Source: Kappaphycus alvarezii (Eukaryota > Rhodophyta > Florideophyceae > Gigartinales > Solieriaceae). Taken from it: 64,000 bases of DNA. The stretch lies in assembly GCA_002205965.3 (NCBI GenBank), contig NADL03000151.1, forward strand, positions 1 through 64,000. The letters are read 5' to 3'. The notes beneath the pieces were generated by a model. It worked only from the letters and a program-made list of their open reading frames with translations, was not told where the DNA came from and made no database searches. The translations under genes were made by a program, and so were the position numbers. This document shows positions 51,447 through 62,162 of the stretch, in pieces (positions within the stretch are counted from its first letter, which is position 1; each line of letters starts with the position of its first letter).

Positions 51447-54400
51447 GGCACCATCTTTCCTCGCACTCCAAATCTTTTTTCTCGTAGGTGTAGCATCCCT
51501 TCATCTGCGGAGCGTTTAGTTCAGTATTTTTGATTGCTCAATACTAAAGCTGATATTGGAGACCATTCTTGGTGTGTCGGGCGGCCTTAGGTTTGCGATG
51601 GATTTCTCACGAAAGATATTCGCGAATTGTATTCCGGGGGAGGAAAATAGAGAGATTTTTGTGGATTATGGTTGTATACTGAATATCCAAGGTCTGAATA
51701 TCTATTCCTATTTATGCCATTTGAAGCCCCAATATCCAAACCATAAGAATCAGAGCATGATTATTCCCTGTATGTAAGTTTCACTTACTATAAAAGCGGA
51801 AATGAAGGAACAATTACCATCTGGAATAAAGGAATTCGGATAAATCAATGATAAAACGACTACATTTTAATGGATTCAAAACTGTACATATGGTAGCTCA
51901 CAATGTGTAAAGCAGCCGAAATATCAACACGTTTGCGATCTAAAATACTGTTTAGCGGAATCTATTCGAGCCTCGAGCAATATCGATTAGCAGGACCTAA
52001 GAATATAGACCATCGTAGTCCAGATAAATTTAAAATGGAGAAAATTAAGCTCGTTAGAATTGACGGCTTCGCAAGAAGCCATTCGGAAGATCTATACATC
52101 TAACAGCCTCCAAACATAAGTTAGGAGAGCCTTATTGTATCTAAAATATTCAGTGAGTCATACTGTCAACGTAAAGAATAAGTTAATCCTGCACACGCCA
52201 TTGCACCAGGCTCGGATGTGACTAATATTGAATCGCTATGTACACTACGAGAGCCTAATATGTACGATTCCTCTTTTACAATTACCATGGCTCTCTAGGG
52301 AAGGAGGTCTAGAACTTGTGTTATATTATAGTCTTCTATTTATCCGATAGGGGTCTATGTACCTCAAGTAAATGAAACTGAACGAGAAATCATATGGTAG
52401 AGGCGCCTTGAAGACAAAATGTCCAGTTTCTGAGCAGGCTTCTGTCCAGTATGTTCAACAGTGAAAAATTTGCCGCCCTCTGACTCAGTGTCAAAACTCA
52501 CTGCATAAATTATCAGAAATGTCGCTAGTACCAGTACGTGGTAGCCAAGGGGAAAAAACCAGCATGAAGCACATATCTTTTTGCCTTTAAAGTCTTAAGA
52601 TCAGTCAAAAACTGCTGTTAGTACGAAACTGGTTCTCCTAAAACTTCCTGTTTCCTTCATCCCGGGAGCCATTGTTCACCTCTTCTTCTTCACTCTAATC
52701 ATCCTACTTTTTCCTTCAAACGAAATTCTAAATTCCATTTTACATTACGAATTCAAGCTCATTTCGCGACTCCATTTTTTATTTTATGTCTGAATATTTG
52801 ATCCTCCTTTTTCGAAAATAAACCCTTCAACTCTTGATCCAATTCGCCCTCCGAAGTCAATTCCTATATTTTATCAGACAGACTTTTTTGCCCCCAAATT
52901 CATGCAAATGAAAAGCACTGGAATCGTCCCGCATATCTTTTAGGCCAAATCGTTGAAAATTACCAAAACATTACCCCTAATAAAATTACTATAGCAACGG
53001 GGTTGAAGAAACACTCCTACCATCACTCAATTCATCAGCTCACCCGCGCTCTCCCTTTATTTTTGATCAACATGATCCATTTCCGTCCTTCCCTCAAAAT
53101 CAAGAAATAAACAAAAGCCCGGCGTCGCATTAACGGCCTGGCTCTGATGGCTAATGAGATAAAGGAACTTAATAATTACATGAAGAGGATGGAATGGTAA
53201 CTCGTTCGGGAGTGTGCTCGTCGTAAATTTGTGGAGGGAGTGGACGGGGAGAGGGAGGCTGAAAATGATGTGGGAAGATCAGAAGATGAGAGATTCTGGA
53301 TAGACTAGTGGGATCCATTGCTGTACAACTGTGTGATATTTGCTGTGGTAGACGAAAAGGCGAGTGAGGGTGTGATCATAATCTAGGGCTCTTTTTTTTG
53401 GGAATAGAGCGGACTTCGAGGGTCTTTTGGAGAGATTAGAGGGCTCTGATATGTCCAAGGAGGCTATGTATCCTTTTGGGCCGTTACACAGGATTATTAG
53501 GGACTGAATTTGGGGCACGGATATTTTGGCGGAGTTTTTTGGCTCTGGCCGTGAGGACTAGGTCGAGATATTTGTTCTGATACTCTCTACTATTAGTATT
53601 TCTCGTCTACAAGATTCTTTGAATGTATTTGAAGGTATTTAGTATGTTTTTGCGAGTTTAGGGTTAGCTGAAAGTTCTATATGAGCAGAGTAAGCTGGTA
53701 CCTCTAGGAGAGGTTAAGTAAGTTACCAGAAAACCTCAATCGCAGGTCCAAGTAGTCGCAAAGTTGATAGACTCCGTAGAACCTAAAAAGCACTTCGATT
53801 GCGTTAGTCACTGAGCATTGGTGGTAGGACTTGCTCCTTGTATACCCATATATTGCCCGTTAGCCCCCGTTCTTACCAAAATAGAATTCTCCCACAACTA
53901 TATTTGGGTAGCACTTTTGTCATTTTGAACACATCCGTTCCGAGAGAGTTTGTTCTGAGAGTCTCACCCTCGCTGATTTATTTTTATCAGCTATACAGGA
54001 AACTACCCATTCATGGAACAATTCAAGACGATGTAGGGATCGATACGCGAGAAAAGTTATCTTAGCGGGTGGTGTGTGTCTTGTTGAGACATCTATATAT
54101 TCGCGAACAATAGAAGCACGGTAGCAGGTACCCAGATACAGACTTATACGGCACAGAGTTAGTTTTGAGGCGGAAAATGTATTTACACACGTCGACAAAG
54201 TGGCGAACAGCGTAATGCCAGCGTTGTTGAACCAGATTTGCCTCCAAGAGAACTGCCCTTGAGAGAACTCTGACGACAATGTATACTCCATTTAAATGGC
54301 GACTGTCTTTTCTTTCGATCAAGTGTGGTAGTCGTTATTCGTTATCTCTAACGGAGTTTCCATAGGCGCAGCCTTCGGGGATATTTCTTATCGACTCTTC

Positions 54401-55094
54401 GCGGCTCTTCAATAGATTTCTTCGACGTTGGTGCATCGCCCCCTGATCTAATGGGAACCCGTTCTGATTTCAGAACTTGGACTGAGTTGTTGACCTCGCG
54501 ACCAACTCTTCAACCACAGCTGTAATGGCGGTAATATTACTGTGCGAGATCAATTCCTTTGCAACGGCACGTTGCAATAATGGTCTCCTCTAATGCGTCC
54601 AGTTTGTTGAATGGCCACCATACATCTTTCTAAATATAGGGAAGACGTCTGCTATCTCCTTTGTTACACAACTCCTTCCGAGCTCTCCACGTAAACACAC
54701 ACCCTGTTCCTCCAGATTACAGTATTCAGTGTAGGACGGTTCACAAGCCGACCTTGGGCCAGGTTTCAACCATCAAATACTGATTTGATCAGGTACTCGG
54801 TAGTCCAAGTTCTATCCTCGATAAATCTTCGTCCAGATACTTGAACCCGTCATAAAGTCTATTTGTTTAGCGAAAAACATACAAGTGTAATGTCATTATG
54901 TATAGATATTGTTTCGCGACTCTAATAATACTGGTTACAAGAACTCTCCAAACTCCGTTTAGATTCCCCCGGTAGCTAGCGCATTAAAAGCGACAGTAGT
55001 AAATAGACTTTAAACGCGAGAAAACAAAAAACACGAGGATATGTATTTTTGATACATTTACTCATTAATTTTCTTCAATACTTGAAAAGGGCCA

Positions 55095-55965
55095 CTAAAG
55101 TAGACTAGCTTTGGAGCGGAGGCAAACTTCTGCATGTTGCGGGGTACGATCAATCGCTGAAGCTGCACACGTGGACCAAATTGCATAGCTGACCTTTTGA
55201 TAAAGCCGAGAGGATACCTTCGCCCTAGAGCTTCTGATACGGGACGCGATTGCAGCCGCATATTCGTCGACCATCTTGGATATGGTCTCCGATGGGCATC
55301 CCAGCGAATCAAAGGCTGGCGGGACAAACTGCCAGCCGAGAAGCGGGCGTCCCGGTGAAGTATGGCCAGGAATGGCGGCGATTTTGGTTGCAAAGTCTCT
55401 CAGTTTCCGTCGTTCTGCCGCATTGGCGGCGGCGCTCGCTTCCCGGGCTCCGTTGGATAGGAAGCACTGTTGGAAAGGTGAGGAGACTGTGATGTCATAC
55501 GCAACCGGGAGAGAGAGCGTATGATTTTCCGGAGAAGTAGTCGAGTGGACGAGTATGTCAGCAGGTCGGGCGTCCAGTCCGGGAAGTAAATACGGGACTT
55601 CATAGTGGACGCCAGCTCCAGCGGCTTTGAACAGGTCTTTGCCGAGCAATTTTGCCACAGCTTCGTGGCGGTTCTTCCAACCGAGACCTTTGTTACACAG
55701 GTCAGCGGCATGGTCGCCGAGGTGGTCCATGGGCGCCTTGCATTCCACGCAAAGGAGCGGGACCGTTTCGTCGAAGACGGGGACTCCTAAGTGCGCGCCG
55801 CAGCATCATTGACCACACATCATCGTATATGTGGGTGACCACAGACGGATGGACAGTGAGGAATGCCGTAGCAGGTGTATGCAAAAAAGCGTTACGGCGG
55901 ATGCGTTGACGAATGTCGGGTTCAGAGTGTGACGAGGGGCAGGATATGTAACTACATGTTCCACG
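55095..55965 (-). pseudogene. non-LTR retrotransposon C-terminal region A, copy 4
   Basis: Equivalent to region A at 7450-8310. A one-base gain near 55793 changes the frame just upstream of the zinc knuckle, and a lost G near 55118 alters the last residues. Between these the 217-codon frame 55095-55748 is intact and carries the RPAD and DITV motifs. Confidence 0.68.
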
Positions 55966-56255
55966 TCAAACAAAAGGTATTAAAATATTAAAACATTCAG
56001 CAGAATCGCGTCTTATCTCGCAGACCGTTCCTCGAGACCAAAGCTGACCTTGAGATTAGGCAAGTGGCGTTCTAGCTACTGCGTAACTGTTTCGCTGTCT
56101 GTAAAATATGGTATTTGTTGTGCGTGGTGCCCTCGCCTCGCACAGGAGAAGGCACAGAAGAGTTCGACCGGAAGATGAAGGTCTACGTTCGAACATTGGC
56201 AGGGAGATTACTGTGCTCTGAAGAGTTCCGAGAATTCCAGTTGCCAGACAAACCC

Positions 56256-57134
56256 AAGGACGCGAAAACCCATCTATTTGGATCGGGCTCATCGCCGCGA
56301 ACAACATCGCGGCCGCGGCAGTCTGGGCTTCTTATTCATCCTCTAACAAGCTTTGCAAGACCTTGCTCCCAGTTCCTATTAATTAAGGAGCTGGGAACAT
56401 ATGAAACAGTTGAAAATGCTCATCGGAGGTGGTCGACCTCTTGCCTGCCGTCCAGGATTATCCCGTTCAGTGTAATTTGCGCAATAAAAACACCATCGAA
56501 AAGACCTTGACGGACTCAATCCATGAGGCAGTACAAGAAGGATTCCGCTTGAGGACTCCAGGATGCAGGCGTTTCGCACGTCTATGGCCCTCACGGATGC
56601 TAAAGAATGAGTGTACTGCCCCCATATCACGGACTCCAGACAACCATTGAACCTCGAGAGTTCTCGGTGTGGCTTCAATACTACTGTCAGTCACACTTTT
56701 TCACCCTGACACGCCATGCCAGAGAAGGAATTGCCCGGTAAAACTCGATATACGCGGCGATCATCTCATACACTGCTTTCTTGGAGCCCATAGAATCAAC
56801 CGACATGATCGCCAAGTCAGCTTTCTCGCAAAAGAACTCTCAAGAGCTGCTCGTCATTCTGTCGTGGAGCCACGCCATGATCTATACCGCTCAAGACCGG
56901 AAATCCGAGCAATGGGAAACAGCGGGGGGCGACTTTCTTGATGTCACTTTCGTGAATCCCCTCGCTCCCTCCAACAGGAGAGTGAGGGCCTTCAATCCGA
57001 TGTCCTATCTGAATGCGGCGCGAAATGCATAGCAGAGAAGGTATCAATTTTGTATCGCGACCTCCACCAGAGGTAGGCTCGTGCCTGTGCCAATCTCCAC
57101 TCTTCGACGTAGGCAACCGGATGCATGCGCGGTG
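56256..57134 (+). pseudogene. non-LTR retrotransposon C-terminal region B, copy 4
   Basis: Same remnant as at 8601-9480 and, by the reading frames, essentially identical to copy 1, including the frame change at the G-run before DFLDVTF. Confidence 0.68.
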
Positions 57135-57306
57135 CTAAACGGGGGGAAGTTTGGGTGCTTTTGCTCTAGGAAGATATATTCGATTTATCCGAAAGTTTTC
57201 CAGACAACCACAATCGACTCAAAAAGCTGTGCCGACACAGTAATGGGGATGGAACTTCGCTCCCAAAATTCCCGCTACTGCAAGGAAGTTGGGATCGTCG
57301 CCCTCG

Positions 57307-57823
57307 TCTAGCATCCCCTCCTCTACTAGGTTCCCAACTTATCTGGGCATTCGGAGTCCCCCGTGGTACGAATGGACATTTACATACCCGCTGCATACGG
57401 GCTTCACAGTACCGATATCGCCGTCAACGTTACTGTTGCCCACCCCTCCGCACGCCGCCACATTCGCCAAGTACGGTTACCGCAGGCGCTTCCGCGACAC
57501 TCGCAGAGCGCGAGAAACATCGTCATTACGGCACTTACCGCAACCAAAACGATATCCTCCTCTCCTCCGTCGGGATTGATATCTATGGCGCCTTGGGCGA
57601 CGACGGCAAGGGTTTTTTCCGCCGTCTTGCTTCCTTCGCTGCTTCCCGTCGCGGCTCCTCCCCTCAACAGGAGCTCCCCTACTTCGTTACCCGTTTTGCT
57701 TTTAGTCTCTAAATAATGCAGGCGCGACAGGTTTCTACCCGCCGCCCGCATCCGTAGTTAATTTATGAATACCCTCCGCACGCCTCTGTGCGACATTGTA
57801 CGACAAATAAAGATCTACCACCA
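57307..57823 (+). pseudogene. non-LTR retrotransposon 3' end C, chimeric, at array edge
   Basis: Up to about 57425 this equals the unit version. Beyond it the sequence is a related but distinct copy with roughly 20 differences in 400 bp, for example GACGGCAAGGG for GACGGTAACGC and CAACAGGAG for CAAGTGGAG. This version keeps a frame from SSVGIDIYGALGDDG through RRLASFAASRR to a TAA near 57711, followed by the AATAAA tail. It is therefore less decayed than the unit version. Confidence 0.65.
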
Positions 57824-57880
57824 CAAATTTACTGGATACCAACCCACATATCTACCACAGTAAATTAACCCCCCATTACA
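57823..57880 (+). repeat. 58-bp direct repeat, left copy
   Basis: The block from ACAAATTTACTGGATACC to CAGTAAATTAACCCCC is repeated almost exactly at 62570-62627, 4.7 kb away and in the same orientation. Here it sits directly between two LINE tails. The right copy lies in the leader region before the copia-like gag, so the repeat may be a fragment of that element's LTR or leader. Confidence 0.7.
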
Positions 57881-57993
57881 TTTATGAATACCCTCTGCAC
57901 GCTTCTGTGCAACATTGTACAACCATAAAGATTTACCACCACCCTAAATACGCTTCTGTGCCACACTGTACAACTCGTAAAAGATTTACCCCC
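57881..57993 (+). repeat. two further LINE tail copies in tandem
   Basis: 57881-57944 repeats the tail of 3' end C (TTTATGAATACCCTCTGCACG ... TAAAGATTTACCACCACC) and 57945-57993 repeats its last ~50 bases. With the tail ending at 57823 this gives three tail copies, interrupted once by the 58-bp repeat. Their divergence from one another suggests separate insertion or slippage events. Confidence 0.65.
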
Positions 57994-58070
57994 TAAGCAG
58001 CCGTCGTGTCCAATGCGGCCTGCTTGATGGCTGGCATTTCGGTAGCAATTTGGGGAGTATAGTCCCTGCC

Positions 58071-58175
58071 CAATTACTATGTCGGCATAACTTTTTGAGG
58101 CGATTATGGTTGTCTGGAAAACTTTAGGATAGATCGAATATATCTTCCGAGAGTAAAAACACCCAAACCTTTGAC
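58071..58175 (-). repeat. dispersed repeat E, inverted flank copy
   Basis: The reverse complement matches 9486-9596 closely through GGTTTGGGTGTTTTTACTC, GGAAGATATATTCGAT and TTTTCCAGACAACCA. The next segment, 57995-58050, read on the minus strand, encodes EMPAIKQAALDTTAA. That resembles DEMPASRQAALEVTANAE in the frame 58452-58907, so both belong to related repeats. Confidence 0.6.
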
Positions 58176-58212
58176 CTTCAGCAGAAGATGCCGGATTGTC
58201 ACAAACTTTTAC

Positions 58213-58430
58213 GGGAAATCTTTACGAGTTGGAAACAAAGCACTCAGACGTGCAGAAGTCATTGAGAAATACTACTCAAGCAGACGACGGGTGCTCACCT
58301 GGCGGCTTGCATAGCTTGAAGACAGAATGAAAAACGAGTAACGAAATCACGCAACTCAAGCGTGAGGGAGAAAGCGCGACGGCTGGCAACGAAAGATGCA
58401 AGGAGGCGGAAAAATTTAAGCGGATAAAGA
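58213..58430 (-). repeat. diverged LINE 3' end, inverted
   Basis: On the minus strand this aligns with 3' end C and its tail, but with many more substitutions than the copy at 61677-61888. The alignment runs from the tail (plus-strand AAATCTTTACGAG) through GCATAGCTTGAAGACA to GCAAGGAGGCGG. It is an old, 5'-truncated insertion. Confidence 0.55.
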
Positions 58431-58451
58431 GGAGCATGATTCCCTCTTATA

Positions 58452-58907
58452 TTAAGGTGCAATGAAAAACCAGATTAATCGAAGCGTTCTAGTATGTATT
58501 TCACAGTATTGTATCGGAAAAGCGGCGAAAGCACCAAGGCTTTCTTGCCGAATTACCGGAGAGAAGATGTTAGTTTCTGTTCCAACCTCTCCTCTTTGCG
58601 GATGGCATTTAGAGGCGTTTTCAGTGGTCACGGAGCTTGCAAGAACCGTCCCTAGCCGCGCAATGGAACGGTTTTCGAATGTTCGAGGAATTCTTCTACA
58701 ACGACTTTCGGCGTTGGCAGTAACTTCTAACGCTGCTTGTCTGCTGGCTGGCATCTCATCGACGTTCTGGTAGAGTGCTTCTGGTGCTAGCATTCGACAG
58801 CAATGATTTGTACATTGCTTCGACCATCGGCACATGTATTTAATATGACATTCAGATTTACAACTCCGAATGGGTTCCAGCCAATCCATACATCTCAGTA
58901 AAGACAC
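58452..58907 (-). CDS. unrecognised 151-codon minus-strand frame
   Basis: A moderately long open frame of balanced composition. It includes MPASRQAALEVTANAE, which is echoed by a second degenerate locus at 57995-58050, so at least this part is repeat-derived. No domain is recognised and no start context is persuasive. It may be a transposon-derived frame or chance. Confidence 0.25.
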   Translation of the reverse strand: MSLLRCMDWLEPIRSCKSECHIKYMCRWSKQCTNHCCRMLAPEALYQNVDEMPASRQAALEVTANAESRCRRIPRTFENRSIARLGTVLASSVTTENASKCHPQRGEVGTETNIFSPVIRQESLGAFAAFPIQYCEIHTRTLRLIWFFIAP

Positions 58908-59000
58908 CCCCCCTTTTCCCCTTCTATGGGGGAAAGGTTTGGGTGTTTTACTTTTCGAGATATATCCGATCTATCCATTGTTTTCGACTGTTTCCGTATT
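58908..59000 (+). repeat. dispersed repeat E, direct flank copy
   Basis: Starts with runs of C, T and G, then GGGGGAAAGGTTTGGGTG, TTTTACTTTTCGAGATATAT and CCGATCTATCC. It matches the first half of 9486-9596, with divergence beginning in the TTTTC-GAC part. Confidence 0.55.
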
Positions 59001-59092
59001 GTATTGCAACATAGATTTTTATCTGTACATAACACAACGGTATGTCTACCCGCTTTGTTACACTAGGGCTTTAAATCACCGTCAGACTTATT

Positions 59093-59299
59093 TTAAAGTT
59101 TCGGCCTTACTTCGTTGACTAAATACGGAAGTCGTGCTGCCTTGATCCCGTTTATTCTCTGAAGTAGATCCATTTCCTTCTCCAGAGATTCAACGGGTTT
59201 CTGCAAAGCCGGACTAAACTCCCCTAAAAGGATTGTGCAAGACCAGACAGTGTGGGCGTAAATCTTTTGTCCGCATTTATACGACCAGACACTAGGCAT
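59093..59299 (-). CDS. unrecognised 68-aa frame, helical C-terminus
   Basis: ATG-to-TAA minus-strand frame of 68 codons. The last ~35 residues (around PVESLEKEMDLLQRINGIKAA) have a heptad-like charged pattern consistent with a short coiled coil. It lies just downstream of the broken gene at 59358-60362 on the same strand and could be a further piece of it. Family not recognised. Confidence 0.25.
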   Translation of the reverse strand: MPSVWSYKCGQKIYAHTVWSCTILLGEFSPALQKPVESLEKEMDLLQRINGIKAARLPYLVNEVRPKL

Positions 59300-59357
59300 G
59301 CTGCGTCAGAGGTGACAGCTGCCAGGATGCCTCTGCATTAGGACAGATGTCACTCGT

Positions 59358-60362
59358 CTAAGGGTCTCTATGGCTCAGAGACCTCGACTTCCACCTCTCT
59401 GTGCTTATAATTTGTGTGAGATCAGTCCAAATAACGCGTCCATCCGGCGCCTCAGTACGAATCATGAGCGCCTCCAACAACCTCAAGTATTCATTTTCAA
59501 CCGCCCTCAACGCCACTACCCTCTCTGGCCGATGTCCAGATATCAAGCCACGATCCAAATCCCACGCCATCACTATAATCGAAACCATCCGCCACCATCC
59601 CGGTTGCGTCTCGCAACCAGCACTCAATTCTACTGCGTTGATCATCACTGACCAGAATATGCCACTTGGCCTCCGAATATGCCTCCAACTTCTCTACCTC
59701 TTCATTTACGATGCACCGCAATCGGCGTAAATCTCGCTCCTCCTCGTCCACCACAGTCTTCATCACGGCTTCTTCGTCTATTCCAGTCCCCTTCTTCGGC
59801 TCCCCAGCACCCGAGACCAACACATTCTCCCCGTTAGCCAAACAAATTTCTCCCGAGCCTCCAAGCTCTCCGCATCCGTCGCATCAACCAGCGCCTGCAA
59901 CGGGAGATGATGCAACCACGCCTGACTCACCGGGTCAGCCACACCACAAACGGATTTCTGCTGATCCAAACCCCGACCGGTTCGAGCACGACGCGGCCCT
60001 CCAGGCTCTCCAGGCTCAACATCGTGGACATCGTCATAACCTTTTCCGGCGGCCTTCGCGAGCTTATTTGCCTTTTCTACGCGTTGGCGCAACTGGTTGA
60101 CCACGGCCAAGTTTGCCGGAGAGGGCGGAAAGCGGAGGATAAGGAGAGGTGTTGCCATCGGCAGGAATGCCCAGATGGCGTGTGAGGGAAGAGACGGGAG
60201 GCAGGGTGAGGGGTATGGGATTATGCGACCGTCAGCGTCGGTGGTGAGGAGACGCGGGTAACGACGATGGCGCTTGGGATTGCTCGGAGCAGGGGAAACA
60301 GGGCGTTTCTTGAGGGGGCAGAATGGGGCGGGAGTTTCGAGGGAATCGGAGTGCGGGGGCAT
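59358..60362 (-). pseudogene. unidentified ~330-aa protein gene broken by two frame changes
   Basis: The minus strand reads as one protein through three frames. The first runs from the ATG at 60362-60360 (MPPHSDSLETPAPFC), a Pro/Arg-rich N-terminus, through a hydrophobic stretch (AIWAFLPMATPLLILRF) to a helical region (QRVEKANKLAKAAGKGYDD). The frame changes near 59840, and the second part contains ENVLVSGAGEPKKG and an acidic/basic helix. It changes again near 59610 and ends about 85 residues later at a TAG (59358-59360). A C/A-rich leader ending CTCACACC precedes the ATG, typical of fungal or algal genes. Family not recognised. Introns, consensus indels or decay could each explain the frame changes. 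Confidence 0.5.
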
Positions 60363-60955
60363 GGTGTGAGTGTGGTTCGGCGGTTGGGGATGGCTTCGTT
60401 GGCGAGAAGAGCGGTGCGGGAGAGAAAGGGCTGGTTGACGGGTACGTTTTTTGAAGGCTAGGCTGTTGTGAAACGAAATAGATTGAAAGTGGAAAATCGC
60501 ACTCGATATGTGTATAGCTGGCGTGAGCATGAAAGGTATTCAGCGGCTCGATTGAGGTAAATATTTTTGGAAATTTTGAATTATTTTCTGTTTGTCCGAA
60601 AATTTTCCATTTTTAATTTTGAAATTGGGGAAGCCTGTTGCGTTTTACCGTGCGAAAAACAAGGTCAGTTTCCCGAAAACTTTGGTATTATCTTATGTTT
60701 TATCACTCGTGTACGAATGTGCAACGCTGCATTTATTCTCGGTACAAGCTTGAAAACTTCAGCAGCAAGATACTCTGGTGAACGTAGTCATCTTCATTGT
60801 TTCGAAAGGTGACTCTTGAGTTTTGAAATTTTGATGTATATCCATTATTAAGACTGGGTTTGTGTTACCCAGGGCAGGGGCAAAATGGGCGTGTGTTTTC
60901 TGCGAGATTTTGGAGGGTTAAGGACCTAGGACCCTGGGAGTCTTGGACACATACG
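60363..60955. other. upstream region of the unidentified gene, no other gene seen
   Basis: The first ~110 bases, read on the minus strand, are C-rich leader for the gene ending at 59358. Beyond about 60470 the sequence becomes AT-rich. It has an 81-codon plus frame (60567-60812) of unremarkable composition that I do not regard as supported. Confidence 0.4.
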
Positions 60956-61003
60956 GTACTGTGCTGTACAGTACAGTACAGTACAGGACAGTACAATACA
61001 GTA
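60956..61003. repeat. ACAGT pentanucleotide microsatellite, imperfect
   Basis: About 45 bp of GTACA/ACAGT repeats with interruptions (GGACAGTACAATACAGTAT). Three more tracts of the same unit follow in the next 1.2 kb. Confidence 0.85.
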
Positions 61004-61090
61004 TATTGATACTTAATGCAATCAAATTTGAACGTATTTACTGTTAATTGTGCCTAGCGAATGAAAATATCACCGTTAAGTTGCTTTTTT

Positions 61091-61151
61091 GTTTTCACTT
61101 TTAGTACTGTAGATTGCGATATTTTCACTTCTTAGTACTGTAGATTGCGAT
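61091..61151 (+). repeat. 31-bp tandem duplication
   Basis: TTTTCACTT(C)TTAGTACTG followed by TAGATTGCGAT occurs twice back to back, with one base inserted in the second copy. No coding frame is associated. Confidence 0.8.
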
Positions 61152-61676
61152 ATCCAATTGGTCAGAAAAGGAAAAAGTGTGGGGTGGGTTGATTTTGAAA
61201 GGGGGTAAAATATTTGGTGCTTTCATTTAGAGGCAGTGGCGGTTATTACCCGAAACGGGCATACGTTTTGAAAGATATCGTGGCTGTTATCACATTGGTC
61301 TGAAATGCTTTGCGCTCCACGTAAATGTAATTGGTTCGAAAGTCGATGTTCCGTATAATTTCTGCTGGCATGGCCCAACCACACCTTATCCGCGATGGGC
61401 CAGCCATTTAAATTTTTGTAATAATGGCTCAGCCATAGGGCTGGGAATCTTTTGATGTGTTCAAAACTCTGAACCATACAGCTCAGTCATTGCATGTTTC
61501 AAATCATCATCTTTTTTGTCCCGAAATGCTATTGGCTAGCATTGCATTACAGATGGTTGCCATGTCACGCAGAATCACAAGTCGGGTCGACATGTCCCTG
61601 TAATGACTAGAGCTACGTATCAGGGGCTTTCAAATTTCAGGCAAGTGCTATAGATCCCATATAGAAATCTTGGTTG
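61152..61676. other. no supportable gene
   Basis: Mixed-composition sequence. An 84-codon minus frame (61223-61477) is open but shows no recognisable motif. It ends next to an inverted LINE 3' end. Confidence 0.5.
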
Positions 61677-61888
61677 GTGGTGGTAAATCTTTGGGGTTGT
61701 ACAACGTCGCACAGAGGCGTGCGGAGGGTATCCATAAATTAACTACGGATGCGGGCGGCGGAGAAACCTGTCGCGCCTGCATTACTTGGAGACTAAAAGC
61801 AAAACGGGTAATGAAGTCGCGGAGTTCCTGTTGAGGGGAGGAACACGCGACGGGAAGCAGCGAAGGAAGCAAGGCGGCGGAAAACCCC
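61677..61888 (-). mobile_element. 5'-truncated LINE 3' end, inverted
   Basis: The reverse complement carries the end of 3' end C and its full tail: CTTCCCGTCGCG, CAACAGGAACTCC, a stop region, then GCAGGCGCGACAGG and the CCACCACCAACC terminus. It shares CAACAGGA and GCTTTTAGTCTC with the array-edge copy rather than with the unit version. It stops abruptly at about 61888, as 5'-truncated LINE insertions do. Confidence 0.7.
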
Positions 61889-61900
61889 ATATTCTTAGTT

Positions 61901-61926
61901 ACAGTACAGTACAGTACAGTACAGTA
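61901..61926. repeat. ACAGT microsatellite (5 units)
   Basis: Five perfect ACAGT units immediately after the truncated LINE end. Confidence 0.9.
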
Positions 61927-62040
61927 TTACTGATAAGCACTGTACTTATTCCAAACCTTGGCACTTGCAAAACTGTAATCCGGGCACATCTTCACTACCC
62001 TTGTGTTTACAGTATTTGTAACCACGCAGGTGTGCTTGTA

Positions 62041-62070
62041 TTGTACTGTACAGTACATACGTACAGTAAT
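62041..62070. repeat. GTACAGTAC-rich palindromic tract
   Basis: Overlapping GTACAGTAC/TACTGTAC words with dyad symmetry; related to the ACAGT tracts on either side. Confidence 0.7.
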
Positions 62071-62162
62071 ACTGTCGTGAGCTTTTGAAAAATTCACTAA
62101 ACTCCCCCGACTCTCAGCGTTTCGAACTTTCGCAGTAAACACAGCCCCTACATACGAGGATC

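Larger units (their letters stand above)
47653..57823. repeat. 15.9-kb tandem repeat unit, partial copy 4 (array edge)
   Basis: Fourth copy, about 10.17 kb long, ending at the right edge of the array. Identity to the other units is near-perfect up to about 57425. It then drops through clustered substitutions and small indels until 57823, where unit sequence stops and unrelated sequence follows. The low-identity last 400 bp lie within a retrotransposon 3' end, so they probably belong to a different genomic copy of that element rather than to the unit. Confidence 0.95.

Noticed and set aside
1-57823. Ribosomal DNA array
   Set aside because: The head-to-tail arrangement suggests it, but no conserved small- or large-subunit rRNA segment is recognisable in any unit.
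1-57823. CRISPR-like or short-spaced repeat array
   Set aside because: The only regular periodicity is the 15.9-kb unit. No short repeats with unique spacers are present.
59370-60185. Plus-strand frames opposite the unidentified gene
   Set aside because: Antisense shadows. The minus strand has the better start context and protein-like composition.
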